The notes below the pieces were generated by a model that saw only the letters and a program-made list of their open reading frames with translations, was not told the origin of the DNA and did no database searches. The position numbers and the translations under genes are program-made. A DNA stretch of 64,000 bases from Euglena gracilis (taxonomy: Eukaryota; Euglenida; Euglenophyceae; Euglenales): assembly GCA_039621445.1 (NCBI GenBank), contig CP154956.1, positions 55,273,419 to 55,337,418 on the forward strand, in the 5' to 3' direction. Shown here one piece after another: positions 1 to 11,400 of this stretch (its first letter is position 1; each line of letters opens with the position of its first letter).

Positions 1-499
1 AAAAAAATTTGGTGTCCACAGTGAACCACAAATGACAACCTTGGTGTACCACACCAAATGAATGTCTGGTTGGGCATTCGGGTGGTGTGCACCAGTGAGG
101 AAGGCGAATACAAAAAATAAAATAAAAAAGTCCACAAGAACGACCTCGGTGCTTTGCAATGGAAACATGCCCAAACAGACTGGCAGGAAATATCTGCTAA
201 ATGCGGCTGGAAAGTCAGTGCCACTGAATTGAGGGGGGGGGGGGCAGTCCTCTCAAATAGCTGTCCAACTGCCCCCGCCCCAGAAAGGTTTGGAAGGTGA
301 AAGGTGCAATCGCCAGAAAAAAAAACAGTTGGTGCAGACGTTCGAAGCCAGGCAACGGCGTGTGCGAGCATGGGGGAGTCCACGGAGGGACGGCGTGCAT
401 TGCAGGAGCACCGGCGGTGGAGGGAGGTGGACGCTGCGGCGCTGGGACGTCAGGGGTTGGGCGGGGCCGGCGCGGGGCGGGCCCCTCGCGCGGCACGGT

Positions 500-806
500 C
501 CACCCAGTGGCTGCACGAGCCGAACATCTCGAACGCGTCCGCGTAGACGTCCCGCGCCCGCTGCAGTTCACCTGGGGCTCAGGGCCGGGGGACGGGGGGG
601 GGGGGGGGGCGGAAGCCCAGAAGCGAATGGCTGTGTTCGGGACCCACCCGTCGGGCTCGGCCCTGCGCCTTGCTGACAAGTTCAATGAGGTTTGAGATCC
701 CCAACAAGAATGATCCGCGTTGCAGTGCCTCGGCGTCGCAGTGCCTCGGCTTGCTGTTCTCCAGCCTGACCCTTTCCAGCCGATTGTACAGGAACATGGT
801 TTGCAC
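500..806 (-). CDS. two probable exons of an unidentified gene (3' part)
   Basis: Two exon-like blocks read on the minus strand. The upstream one (about 806 to 648) reads helical, charged sequence beginning MFLYNRLERVRLENS and containing LLGISNLIELVSKAQ. It ends at a good donor, CGACGG|GTGGGT. The next starts at 560 after the acceptor CTGCAG| and joins in frame, reading RARDVYADAFEMFGSCSHW. The intron between them is 87 nt and contains the poly-C run at 593-610. The exon end on the left is not fixed: the frame meets a stop about 30 codons in, so it may be the last exon. I do not recognise the family. The helical, leucine-rich character resembles the exons at 1286-1370 and 2690-2845, and all could belong to one gene, but the phases do not prove it. 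Confidence 0.45.
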
Positions 807-1285
807 TCATACAACCCGTTGCTTTTGGCATTCTCAGGGGGGGGGGTCCAGTTCAGAGGCTGGAAATAGGCTGCTGGCTAACTCTCCATGGGGGTCCCCT
901 CCTGGCTGGAAATGGGATGAATGGGGGCGGAGCAACCAAAAAATCGAAACTGCGATAAAATGAATGAAAAACTGCCAATTATCCAAAATTCAATTTTTGA
1001 CCCAGAATTTTCCCTTGCCAGCCCAATTCCGACCCATTTTTGGCCCATTTTTTTACTCCCCAAAAGCGAAAATAAATAAATTTGTTACCATCCAGCAGCC
1101 CTTTGGATGGCTGAAAAGTAAATAAAATAAAAAACTCATCGACCAGGGAGGGGTTCGGAGCTGGAAAAAGCCTGCTCCCCTCACCGAGGGGATGGGTCCA
1201 TTTCGACTTAAGGGGGACGCCCTGGTTCATGAGTGCATGTGTGGTGGCCAGCTCCGACTGCCCAACTTGACGGCCTCCGTCCCAC

Positions 1286-1370
1286 CCTGCCCGGGCTCCA
1301 TTTGCGCAGCACCTCCGCCACCCCCTCCGCCAACGCTTGCAGCAGCGCCTCCAGGGACGGGGCCAGGAAC
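1286..1370 (-). CDS. probable internal exon, unidentified helical protein
   Basis: On the minus strand an acceptor CCTGACAG| is followed by 85 nt of open frame reading FLAPSLEALLQALAEGVAEV and ending at the donor GGCAGG|GTGGGA. It reads as one amphipathic helix rich in Leu, Ala and Glu, typical of coding sequence and unlike the surrounding DNA. It lies between the exons at 648-806 and 2690-2845 on the same strand. Its start phase does not match the end of the 2690 exon, so another exon is missing or it belongs elsewhere. No family was recognised. Confidence 0.5.
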
Positions 1371-2689
1371 CTGTCAGGGGGCATGGCCAACCACGCAGTC
1401 CGGGGGAGGGAGGTGGGAGGTGGAGAGGTGAAGCAGCCCACCTCACCCGCTCTCACGTCGGCGGTGACTCTTCGCTTCATTCAAAGGCTGGGGCACAGGT
1501 GAGCGGCTTCTCTCGGTGGAGAGTCGAACAGCCGAACCACCACCAAACAAAACTACGAAAAAAGGAGAGGGCGATGGTGGGGGAGACATGCGACCTTCCT
1601 TGGAGGTAATCTAGCTGCTGGGAGGTGGAGGCAATGCAGCCGAAGTCCGGGCTTTGCACAAAAACATCCTAGGGACCCAAAACTTCGTATGTGGTAATAT
1701 GTGGTCTTTCCCCAGAGGCAATTGTTTCAGGTACTTCAGAATAACAAAGACAGCTGTACCATTTTGCTCCAATTATGTCGTTTTTGTAAAACCATTGAGC
1801 TCCGACATGTGAAGCAGGAAAAAAAAAGCTGCCACAAAGGCCAAAGAAAATCTCATAATTCGACATAAAATTGTTATAGTCTCTGGCACCGGCGTCAACT
1901 GGGGGTTCTGCACTCAGATTTCCACATATCGCACGTGTTGTGCTGGCTGGAACGCACAGTATTGTAACCACCTTTTTGGCTTTCCCGCCTGTTGTGCTCA
2001 AAGCATCAATTGGGCACTACTTAAGTGCAGAGAAGTCATGCCAAAAGGAGGTTACTGGAGTACAGCCATGCTGGTGTACTCGGATTTGTCGCCCTTCAGG
2101 GTTGCAAATCTGATGTGGGCTCATACATGTCTTTATGTAATTTGACAAAAAACAGGGGCCTGACCAAAAAAAACAACGAAAAGTGATTTTGGTGTTTCGC
2201 GTGATTTAAATGATTTTTGGGGAACTGGATTTAGATGGTCATATCTGATTCTCCATAATATTGCGTGCCATGTTTTTGTGAAAAGCCCTGATGAAATCTG
2301 GATGGAGTCGGTCGCAGCAGCAGAACAACGTGCTGTGGGCGTTCTGCAACGAGGGCAAACACCAACACTGTTGGTGGACGCGTTCTTTGTCCCAACGTGC
2401 CCTCTCCACTGGAAGGAGCGTCAGTTCAACAACAAACCAATCTGTGTGAAAACACCCTCACCTGCAGATACTGTGCGTCTAACGCATACCCCACGAGACA
2501 TCCCCTCTTTGCAGAACAAAATTGAAGATAAAAATCAACAACCATCAGGGCCAAGTCAGGTGTCAACAACCCCCGACGCGCAACCCTGAGTGTTGGGGGG
2601 GGAGGGGGCTCCTCTACTCTTCCTTCTGGGCATTCTTTCCTCAACTGGGAAAACAATCTGGTCCCTCTGTCGAGGTCACCGCCCCACAC

Positions 2690-2845
2690 CTCGGAGCCGA
2701 CGGGCAGCCACAGCGGGCTGCCGGCGGCGGCGGGGCAGCGGTGCATCGCCTGCCACCACGCCGCCTCCTCCTCCTCGTCCTCCTCCTCCTCCTGCAGGGC
2801 CTGCTCCTCCAGCCAGTGCTGCGTGCTGTCCAGCACGTCCCCCAG
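2690..2845 (-). CDS. probable exon with acidic stretch, unidentified protein
   Basis: This block is 156 nt, exactly 52 codons. It has a strong acceptor (pyrimidine-rich tract then CGCAG|CTGGGG) and a donor GAG|GTGTGG. It reads LGDVLDSTQHWLEEQALQ followed by a run of about ten Glu/Asp residues, then AAWWQAMHRC and a Pro/Gly-rich tail. Upstream in the transcript, the exon at 3919-4009 ends in phase 0 and would join it in frame. A GT/CA microsatellite (2928-3026) sits about 80 nt upstream of its acceptor in the intron. The protein family is not recognised. Confidence 0.6.
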
Positions 2846-3918
2846 CTGCGGGCGAAACATATGCACACACTGCCTGTCCACAATCACCTTTACGGATCTT
2901 TTCAGCACCGGTTGATGTGTCCCTGTGCGTGTGCACCTGTGTGTGCGTGCGTGCGTGCGCGCGCGCGCGTGTGTGTGTGTGTGCGTTGTGCATGTGTTGT
3001 CTGTGTGTGTGTGTGTGTGTGTGTGGCCCATGTGTTCTGACATGCAGAAAATAATGCCACCCTTCGCTTTCCTCTAATACTACCGTGGTATGGGGTGTGA
3101 TGCTCTGTGCAGTGTCAGTTCAACTCCAGATGTGCACCCATAGGTCCACAGTCATTTTTTGTACAGAGAGTACAATAGGCACCCCCCGCCAAAAACGTTG
3201 CCCCCCCAAAAAAACAAAAAAAAAGAAGAAAGCGTTGAAACCCCATTGATTTTATGCATTTTGGGGATGAGGGTGTTCCTGTGCATCAAAAGAAATTCAA
3301 AAAAATGATTTCAAACTTTTTGGAACTTCTTGAATCCAAAAGAATTGTGGAAGTCATTATTCATAGAAAACATACAAAACGGCGAATTTGCAAAGAACCT
3401 TCGTAGAGAAAAAACCTGGTTCGAGGTGTGAAAGATTGTCGGGCACGTTTGTTAAAATGGGCACATTTTTCCAGCAGAATGTGAAAAGAATTGTCAGTGG
3501 AAGAAAAAAGCAAGAAAATTCACCAATATCAAAGAAAGTCGAAAAGTGAAATAAAAAAGGTGTTCTCCCCAGTGGTGTGCTCCTGATAATCCTTCCATCC
3601 GGGTCCGGGTTTGTTGCTGCAAGCGCCTTCACAACACCATTTCTGTCGAGGGAAAGCAACCACCACTTGGGGAATAGCATATGGACAGTTGACAGGAGGA
3701 GGGTTGATGATGCAAATTTGCCAATGAAGCAGGATCGCCACCGTCACTTCCCAGATTTTACAGTTCTGTCGCTGAGCATTGCTCAATGACAATGACAGAG
3801 CCAAAGGAAGTCAATGCCGGAGCCAAACTTGATGCATCCACCAGCTGGAGACGTCACAGGTTGAAGCCAAAAGGGTTCACACAGGACCCGAGAGACAGCG
3901 CTGCCAAAGAGAGCAGAC

Positions 3919-4009
3919 CTTGTCCAAAGTGATGCCCGGGGCGTGCCTCGCCATGCGCATGCCGTCGCACAGCCGGAAGAACTCCCGCACGTCCGGCCCG
4001 GACCCTCTC
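3919..4009 (-). CDS. probable internal exon, unidentified protein
   Basis: A 91-nt block lies between acceptor GGCTGAG| and donor GACAAG|GTCTGC on the minus strand. It reads GPDVREFFRLCDGMRMARH followed by APGITLDK. It ends in phase 0, which fits the phase-0 start of the 2690-2845 exon; the joined sequence reads ...ITLDK-LGDVLDST.... The composition (many C/G-ending codons) matches the other exons in the window. The family is unknown. It may be part of the same transcript as the F-box-like exon at 6233-6407. Confidence 0.6.
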
Positions 4010-4784
4010 CTCAGCCAACCCCAACAGAGGGCCTTGAAAGTACTTGGGCAGTGGAGGATCGCCTTTTAGTGTGGCTTGGATCTGATCCCAAAAGGCTGTT
4101 TTAGAAATTTCCGGCCCCTTGGTGGCAGTCCAGCATCTTCCATCCCTGAAACTCCAACACCCGCAGAATTGCGAACGTTCAGAATGGTAGATTGGCAGAT
4201 GCCAGTCACGGACAACCCAACGTTCCTGGAAGGCAGCGTCCGCCCTGGAGGCACCGCAAAATTGTCAGGCAGGCAGAGGTCCGAAGCTGAGACACGCAGA
4301 AAGTTGGGGGTTGTGGTCATGTCGCTCTGGGTGGGGGGGGCAAAAGACACAAATGCTAATGAAATGGGCGACCCAGGATTGAGGTCCCATTCAGTGGGGC
4401 AAGCGGTGCATTCCCCTAATCCACACCTCTCCCCATCTGCTGCAGAAGCTCTGCGACAGAACTGGTTCGTCGAAAGCTGTTTGAAAAGTCGTTGATGGTG
4501 GGCTTGAAAAACCTTCATCCCCTTCCACTTCCATTTTCTCAAAATGCCAGGGTTGAAAGCCCAGTTTCTTTTTTGAGTAATCCAACTCCTGCCCCTCTGG
4601 TGGAGTGGCCCTCATATCTGGGAGGGAAACCCCATGGTCAGCAAAAAAAATTTTGGTGATTGAAGCAATCGTGTCAGCAGCTATGGTTTTATAGGTTAAT
4701 TGTGATTTCTTTGGCTGAACAGCCAAAAAGCATGGGTCAGCAAAAAAAGCACATGGGTGTGCCACCCATAATGCTGCAATGCTG

Positions 4785-5259
4785 CAGGGGGGGGGGAAAT
4801 GCGCTCGCCCGGCCTCGGAAAAAATGCGCAAAAATGCGCAAAAATGCGCAAAAAAATGCGCAAAAAATGCGCATTTTTGGAAAAAATGCGCAAAAATGTG
4901 CAAAATCCGAGGAAAAATGTGCAAAAATCACGAAAATGCAAAAATTACCCAAAAACATGCAAAAATGGCACCAAATTTGAAGAAATTATGTAGAATAATG
5001 AGGAAAATGTACGTTTCAAAAAAAGTCAAAAATTTCAAATTTTTGCAAAAAATTGCAAAAATGGTCAAAAAATGCGAAAATTTTGGAAAATCACAAAAAA
5101 ATGTGCCAAAAAGCAAAAAAATGTGCTGAAAAAAACGAAAAAATGCGCAAAAAATGCGAAAAAATGCGCAAAAATGCGCATTTTTGGAAAATTTAAAAAA
5201 ATGCGCAAAAAATGCGCAAAAATGCAAAAAAATACGAAGCGCATTTCCCCCCCCCCCTG
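4785..5259. mobile_element. A-rich MITE-like element with CAGG/CCTG ends
   Basis: The left end begins CAGG followed by a G run and AAATGCGC. The right end is its mirror, GCGCATTT, a C run and CCTG. The interior is a minisatellite of short units AAAATGCGC(A) and variants, which forces long lysine/asparagine-rich false reading frames on both strands. A clean 8-bp target duplication is not visible; the flanks share GCTGCA (4781-4786 and 5260-5265). It resembles the element at 28505-29039 in having a poly-A/TGC interior. No coding capacity. Confidence 0.55.
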
Positions 5260-5356
5260 GCTGCATGCCACGCCCAGGCGCACCGGCAGTCTTTTGGGGG
5301 GTCAGCCGTGCCATGCCGGAGGCGAAGTCTGAAAAGGGGCACGGCGGATGGACCAC

Positions 5357-5416
5357 CGCAAAGAACACGCGAAGCTGCTCGACGTAGGCCGATAGTCGGT
5401 GACGAAGGGCCAGCTG
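5357..5416 (-). CDS. probable short internal exon
   Basis: A 20-codon block between acceptor CCGTCAG| and donor TTTGCG|GTGGTC reads QLALRHRLSAYVEQLRVFFA. It is one helix with coding-like codon choice. It lies between the F-box-like exon (6233-6407) and the exon at 3919-4009 on the same strand, so it is plausibly the same gene. However, its phase-0 start does not match the phase-2 end of the F-box exon, so at least one exon is missing or misplaced. Confidence 0.45.
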
Positions 5417-5902
5417 CTGACGGCGGCGGGGGCCACCCCTCCCATCCCCGCCACCCCCCGCCACCATCCCGCCCTGGTATTGACTCCTCTGCCACGTAGA
5501 ACATCCCTTACGGGGGAAATTTTGTGTGGGTAACCACCCAGGCGCCCACTTTTTCTTTGGAAACGGATCCACCAAACCATCCATGAGGAACCCACCCTAC
5601 TGAGTTGTTGTTGGCGTCAAACGGTAGGTGCCTTGTGACGTTGTGGGAGTGCATGCCTAAAAACAATGGAGAAAACCAAATGGTTCAACTTCCTGCAGCA
5701 CACAGAGTACTTCTGGAACTGGGGGGCGGGGGTCAGCGCATCCCCTGGTTGGCAACCTTCCCTCACCGTGTGAAGGGCATATCGAGTCCTAGAAACACAT
5801 TGCGTGCTCACACACACAACACGCGTGCACACGACGCACGCACGCACATATGCACGACGTCGCACGCACACATACACACACACACTCGTATACACGCGCG
5901 CG

Positions 5903-5952
<50 letters not shown>

Positions 5953-6232
5953 AAGCTGCAAATCCCCACTGTCGATGATCTTTGAATCATGTCCAGCGGG
6001 GGGTGGGGGTGACAATTCTTTCAACGGCTGGTTCTGACAAAAGCAAATTTTCATAAAAAATGGCATTTTTGCACGATTTGAAAGCCCCCCCCCTACCGCC
6101 CATAGCGAGGCACTTCCTTGAAATCAAGGCTGGCCTAGGCAAGAAATGAAGTTGCAGGGAAGAACGCCCCCCGGCACGCAGCATTCCCGCAAAGAATACC
6201 AAACCTCGCCTCCCTACCCCTCCCCCCACCAC

Positions 6233-6407
6233 AGCAAGCCAGATGGCTGCCGCCGGCGGCAGATGTAGGCCCAGCCCGACTCGCGGGGTGGGTCCAGAGG
6301 CGGCCAGCGCTCCTGGGCGCAGAGGGCGCGGTGGAGCGCCCGGTCTGTGGCCAGGAAGTGCCGCAGCCGTCGGCACGTGCCGGCCACCGCCGTGACGAGG
6401 TCCGCCA
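6233..6407 (-). CDS. F-box-like domain exon
   Basis: A 175-nt exon is bounded by acceptor TTTTGTGCCAG| and donor TTGCT|GTGGTG. It reads DLVTAVAGTCRRLRHFLATD followed by RALHRALCAQERWPP and GWAYICRRR. The order D-L-hydrophobic, C-R-x-L-R, D-x-x-L-x-R-x-L-C, W is that of the second half of an F-box, the domain that docks substrate receptors onto Skp1 in SCF ubiquitin ligases. A possible first half (LRPVGLRYLLPAG) is at about 7069-7118, but the splice phases do not prove the link. The downstream protein is unidentified, so the substrate cannot be stated. The identification rests on the motif only. Confidence 0.55.
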
Positions 6408-7068
6408 CTGGCACAAAAGGTGGGGGCGGCGGGGAGGCCGTTGGTGCTGTGCATTCCTTCCTTTGCGTTTTCATCAGTTTGAAAGGCAGGAATGGGGTGA
6501 CTTTTTCGGGAGGTTTTGGGCACGATCCGAGGGTGCCAGCCACACAAAAAAAATAGGTTTGAGCTGTCAATACGGCCGTTTTTCCATACTCGTTTTTTTT
6601 CCATACTCGAGGAACAAAACATGACTTCCCCAGTTTTAAAAAAAAACAAAACCCCCCCCCCCCCCCCGGGGCTCACGGTCACAGTTTGGGGTGCATAATT
6701 TTGGGGGCAAAACTTTTGGGCAGGTCGCGCCCAAAATAGAGGAAACTCGTCCCAACGGTGTAACCGCTAAGACACCCCCTCTTCCCAAGTCACCAACCTT
6801 AAAAAAATATCTGGTCAGAACAGATTGTAAACACCTCACCCCTTCAGCACACCTATCTCAAAAAGTACAGAAAATTTCTCACTGCATTAAGTATTCTTCT
6901 ATTTTAATATCAGCATAGCTCTCATATAAAAAAAAAGTACAGAAAATCATTTCTCATCGCATTCAAAAAAAGCACTGCGGATGCCTTCCCAGTCTCCCTA
7001 GCATTTCCACAGCCCCCCCCCCCAGAAGAAGCACAAGCCGGCACTCCAACTCAACGCACGCACCCCCC

Positions 7069-7118
7069 TGCCGGCAGGAGGTACCGCAGCCCCACCGGCC
7101 GCAAGGAGGGCGGCGCAA
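7069..7118 (-). CDS. possible first half of the F-box
   Basis: Between two G/C-rich tracts, the minus strand reads APPSLRPVGLRYLLPA, which resembles the start of an F-box (L-P-x-x-L-L-x-x-L-L). It would precede the block at 6233-6407. The donor phase does not fit and three frames are open in this GC-rich stretch, so this is a weak call. Confidence 0.25.
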
Positions 7119-7119
7119 C

Positions 7120-8449
7120 CCCCGGGGCTCCGTGGCCGGGCGCGGGGGGGGGGGGCCGGGGGCCGGGCGGTGGCGGGGGGGGGCGCTGCGGGGCCGGGGA
7201 AGTGCGGCGATGCGGGGGAGGGAAGGGTTTTTTGCGGCGAGGGTCGCCATACCCCGGGCACGGCGTTGAAAAAGAGACCCAAAGCTGCCCAAGGTTGATG
7301 AATTGGTTGGAGTCTCAAACAATTGACCGGTGGGTGTCCTTTTTGTGCTGCGGCGGATTTCACACCCAACTTGTGCACCTGGGAGTGCACGGTTCTTGGG
7401 AAGATGTCAGGAAAGAGAACCTCGGGTATTCACCGGCCAAGCAAAAAGCGGGACGTGGATGGCAAGGCTCTGCAACCGATGCAACTGGTGGGCAAGGCCG
7501 TGCCCGCCAGTTGGGGTGCCACGCGGCGTAAAACCCGCCACAAGTCGCCTGTTGTCGGCCCAAGAGGCGAGCAGCCAGGCAGGGCATGTGGAGCCAGCAG
7601 ACAGTCGACAGCGGCGTCTTCAAACTTCGATGGGACTTCCCGGCGGAGCCAGTCCTCAGAAAGGCAGGAGTTGCCCGCAGGCCACTGTGCTGGAGACCAC
7701 TGCCTGTCAGAGTTTGCTCAGCCTCCAAGCAGTCAGCTCTGCAAATAAGGCCAGATCATAGGCTGTGCTTTTTTCCCCGCCAATTTTTGAGGAGCACAGT
7801 GGGGGGGTTGGACCCCCTGTTATTCAGCATAGCCCCAACTGTGCGGGTTACGATGATTGCTTCCGCAAGAGCATGCATGCAAATAAACGTGCACCACCCT
7901 GTACAATTATTGGGGTTATGCCCTGCCCGACACCAAGGTTCACATCGGACGAGAAGCCGGACCCGCAATAAAAGCCCCGCAGAGGCTCCAACATAGACAA
8001 ACCTACCCCCTCTTTTTTAAAACCCACCTTCCAACTCAACCATAATTCACCCCAAATCGGCCGGAAACCCTTCGTCCCGGTCAGACTGACCCATGCCGCA
8101 CCACACCGGGGGGGGGGGGGGCAGAAAGGTCCAGTGACCCAAACCCCACCCCCCCCACCCACACTCGAACTTCTCCGGGTGGAGTCATGCAGTGGTTCAG
8201 TGAATTGATTGCTTCGATCGAGCGAAAAATTATCCAGTCTGCAAATCAACTCAGTCCGCTCTCAGGGGGATGCCAGTTGAACCAACCGGCATCCCTCTGA
8301 GAGCCCATTTGAAATCCCTCGGGTGCGTTTTTCGGGGCCAGAGTGGGACGTTCCTTTTCCCGACAACATTTTATGGAACACAGCCAGGGCCCTAACCTGT
8401 CCGAAGGGCCTTTCCCGTCCCAGTCAGAGAGGCAGGGAACGACAGGTGG
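7120..8449. other. spacer downstream of ATG10; GC-rich frames of unclear status
   Basis: Several overlapping frames are open on both strands between 7200 and 7760 because of high GC content. On the minus strand one reads EDAAVDCLLAPHALPG and continues stop-free for about 60 codons. I find no family match and no clear splice frame, so no gene is called. The stretch at 7780-8449 has poly-G/poly-C tracts (8107-8122, 8147-8160) and an imperfect inverted repeat (8257-8302). Confidence 0.3.
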
Positions 8450-11400
8450 TCATCCCGGGTCCACCGCCCCACCGGGTGCCGGGTGCCCGCTGCCCACGGC
8501 GGCCATCGTGGAGCGGTCAAGGTGGATGCCAACCACAGGGCCCATCAACGATATCCAGACTTCCAAGAGGGAAGGTCTACCACCGCCCTGAAAAAAAATG
8601 GAATGAGGCATAAATGTGTGCGGTGCTGTATGTGAGTTTGTGTGTGTGGTGTGTGTGTGCTTTGTGTGTTGTGTGTTGTGTTGTATGTGTCTGTCTCTCT
8701 GTGTGTGTGTGTGTGTGTACACACAAATACACACACAGAACACACAGGGTGGTGTGTGTGCGTCACGTGCAGGCATTGTGGTGTGTTGTGTTGTACCGTG
8801 CTGCGCTGTGTTGTCACACACAGGGAGCACACAGGGAGGGTGGGGCCACATCTGTGTCACAAAACAAAAAACCCACCTTCTGAGGGTTGCCAGCGGTCCA
8901 GGTCCGCAGCAGTTCCGCCGTACGACACGGGTGGATGCAGTAGAACGGCTTCTCCAAGATGGGATGCTCCTGAGGAGTAATGGGGGAGGGAGGCCAGGCG
9001 CTTTCGCAAAGCAGAACGGCTTCTCCAAGATGGGATGCTCCTGAGGAGTAATGGGGGAGGGAGGCCAGGCGCTTTCGCAAAGCCACTGGCATCGTTGGGC
9101 ATGCGGGTCAACAGGGAGGGTGCCGTGGGAGGTGGCGGACGTGGGACGCAGGCATTATTTATCTAAGGCACCTTAAAAAAAACTTTAAAAACCATTAAAA
9201 ACCCTTTTCAAAACCTTTAAACCCATTTAAGCAACATTTTTATCCGAGCGAGGGTATCCCCAGGTACAACAACCTGTTTTTTTGGGCGGTTGGGTTTGCT
9301 TGGCATCGCAGAGGCCAATAAAGCAACGTTGATGAGCAATGGCTCAACTGTTTGCATGAGAATCTCAACCCTGACCCCACGCCTTTAAAAACAGACGACC
9401 TCACCTGGGAGGTGGCGGTGCCATAGCTGGCTGCAGCTTGCCCAGGCCCCACCGGTGGCGTCACAGGTGCCAATGACGGTGGAGTTGCGGTGACCACATC
9501 TCAGAGCGATGCCATCAAAATTGGTCCCTAGCCGCCGGCGCCACCTGCCACAGGCGACAACACCCCAGAGCGCAGCCAGCCTCCACTCCCCATTTCTGGG
9601 AGGAGGGCACAACACACCAGCTGGGTGATGAACGCACCGCGGTCGGTGCCCCGCCCACCCCCGAGGTGGGGCGGCACACTGCAATATATGTCCTCCAGGG
9701 ACAGCAGCCGCCCATCTGGGGAAGCAAGACCGGGGATCTAACCGGGAGGAATTACGGATAGGAAACTTTATGGACAGCCACTGAAAATGGCCGGGGGAAA
9801 ATTCTGGGGGAAATAAACTCATCAACCCATTTTTTTCAGGAAAATCCACAAGATTGACATCAATCCCAATGCAAAACTTAAAATTTGGAAAAATCCAAAC
9901 CACAGGACTGCAAAACCAAAATGAACATTCCGAGGATGATATTCATTTTGGATAATCAACACGAACAGACAAGCAAGAAAATCCATATCAAGAATTGGCG
10001 CGAACCACTGAAGAAAAAGTTGGCGCTGGAGAAATAGGAACCTTAAATATGAAAAGGAGAAAATCAGGGATCGTTAACAAAAAAGAAACAAAAGGACATT
10101 TTCGTCCAGAACTTTTCCTGACCAAATATTTTTTTTCCTTTTTCAGGCAAACCCGATGGGTCGTGTGAAAAATGGTGATTTATGTGACAAGACTGGTTGA
10201 AGCCTTGGCAGCGTAGAATGAAAGGGGGAGTGCTCCAGAACAATCAGTAAGAAAAAAAAGGAAGGCCCCGGAAGGAAAAGGGGCGGGACGAATGGCAAGC
10301 GAGAAAAAGTGAGCGGGGGAGGGGAGGCGCTGAGGGAGGATACCAGACCTCGGTTTGTAATCCGGTTTTCTGTCTAAAAAATTGGACTCCTTAATGTTTA
10401 GTCTGTTTATAAACCCCCCTTGGTTGGAAGGGGTTTTTTTTTGCAATCTCTGATTAAGAGAACAGAACAGGCTTACTTGTTCTGGAAAAGGCGAATAAAC
10501 ACCCGCGGAGAAAGGCGGATCTGGACACGAGGGTTAATACATGAATTGCTTCCCAGGTGACCAATGCAGTTGGGTTCAAGGTGGGTTTGCGTCTTTTTTT
10601 GGGGGTTGGTGTAGGGGAGTATTCCGTACCTGAGATTCTGGATCCAAGGACACAACCACCCTTCAGGTAAAATGATACGTGAGGGAAAGAAAACCGAAAA
10701 GGAGACAATGAGAACAATTAACCAGCGGCCATGTTGTCCCAGAATATTGGAACTGATAACCTTTTTTCTCCTATTGAAAAATCTACGCCAAGCGTGAAAT
10801 TTTTTTTGAAATTTGGGTGAAACCCGCGGATTAGAGATTTTTTTGGATGAGCATAGTGAGTGAACAACTTTAAAGAAAGAAAAGTTTTGAGACACCATTG
10901 ACTGGCTGTGGGAAGGGGACGCCACCTTCCAGGGACCACGCCAGGAAATACAGCGCCGGGACGCTGAACGGCACGCTGTACACCACGTGCACCTCCGCAC
11001 CAGGCATCGGCCCTTGTAAATCCAAACCCCCCATCTGTTCTTCAAGTCAAACTAAAAAATATGGACTCCTTCAAGTTTAGGACACCATTATAAACACCCC
11101 CTGTGGGAGCGTTGGGAAGGGGTTTTTTTTGCGCAATCCTGACTGATAAAGAGAAACAGGAACCTTTTCTAGCGAAGGCCTGTTTGAATGATGCAGAGAC
11201 AAAGGCGGATCTGGCAGAGCGTGTGAAAGGTGAAGATGTGCAATTGCTTCCCAGTGTGACCAATCGGCAGCAGCGTTCGAACCGCTGTGTGGAATTTCCT
11301 AACATTGGAGATGGTTCTGTCGCACATTATTCCGTTACACTGGAGATGATTCTGGTAATCTCTGGACGCAGCAACCACCCTTCAGGTGACATTGAAATGA

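Noticed and set aside
4779-5283. Lys/Asn-rich and Phe/Leu-rich open frames on both strands
   Set aside because: They arise from the AAAATGCGC minisatellite inside the MITE-like element.
5800-5990. His/Thr-rich or Cys/Val-rich proteins over CA/GT tracts, also at 17738 and 25846
   Set aside because: Frames are produced by dinucleotide repeats and occur in all frames.
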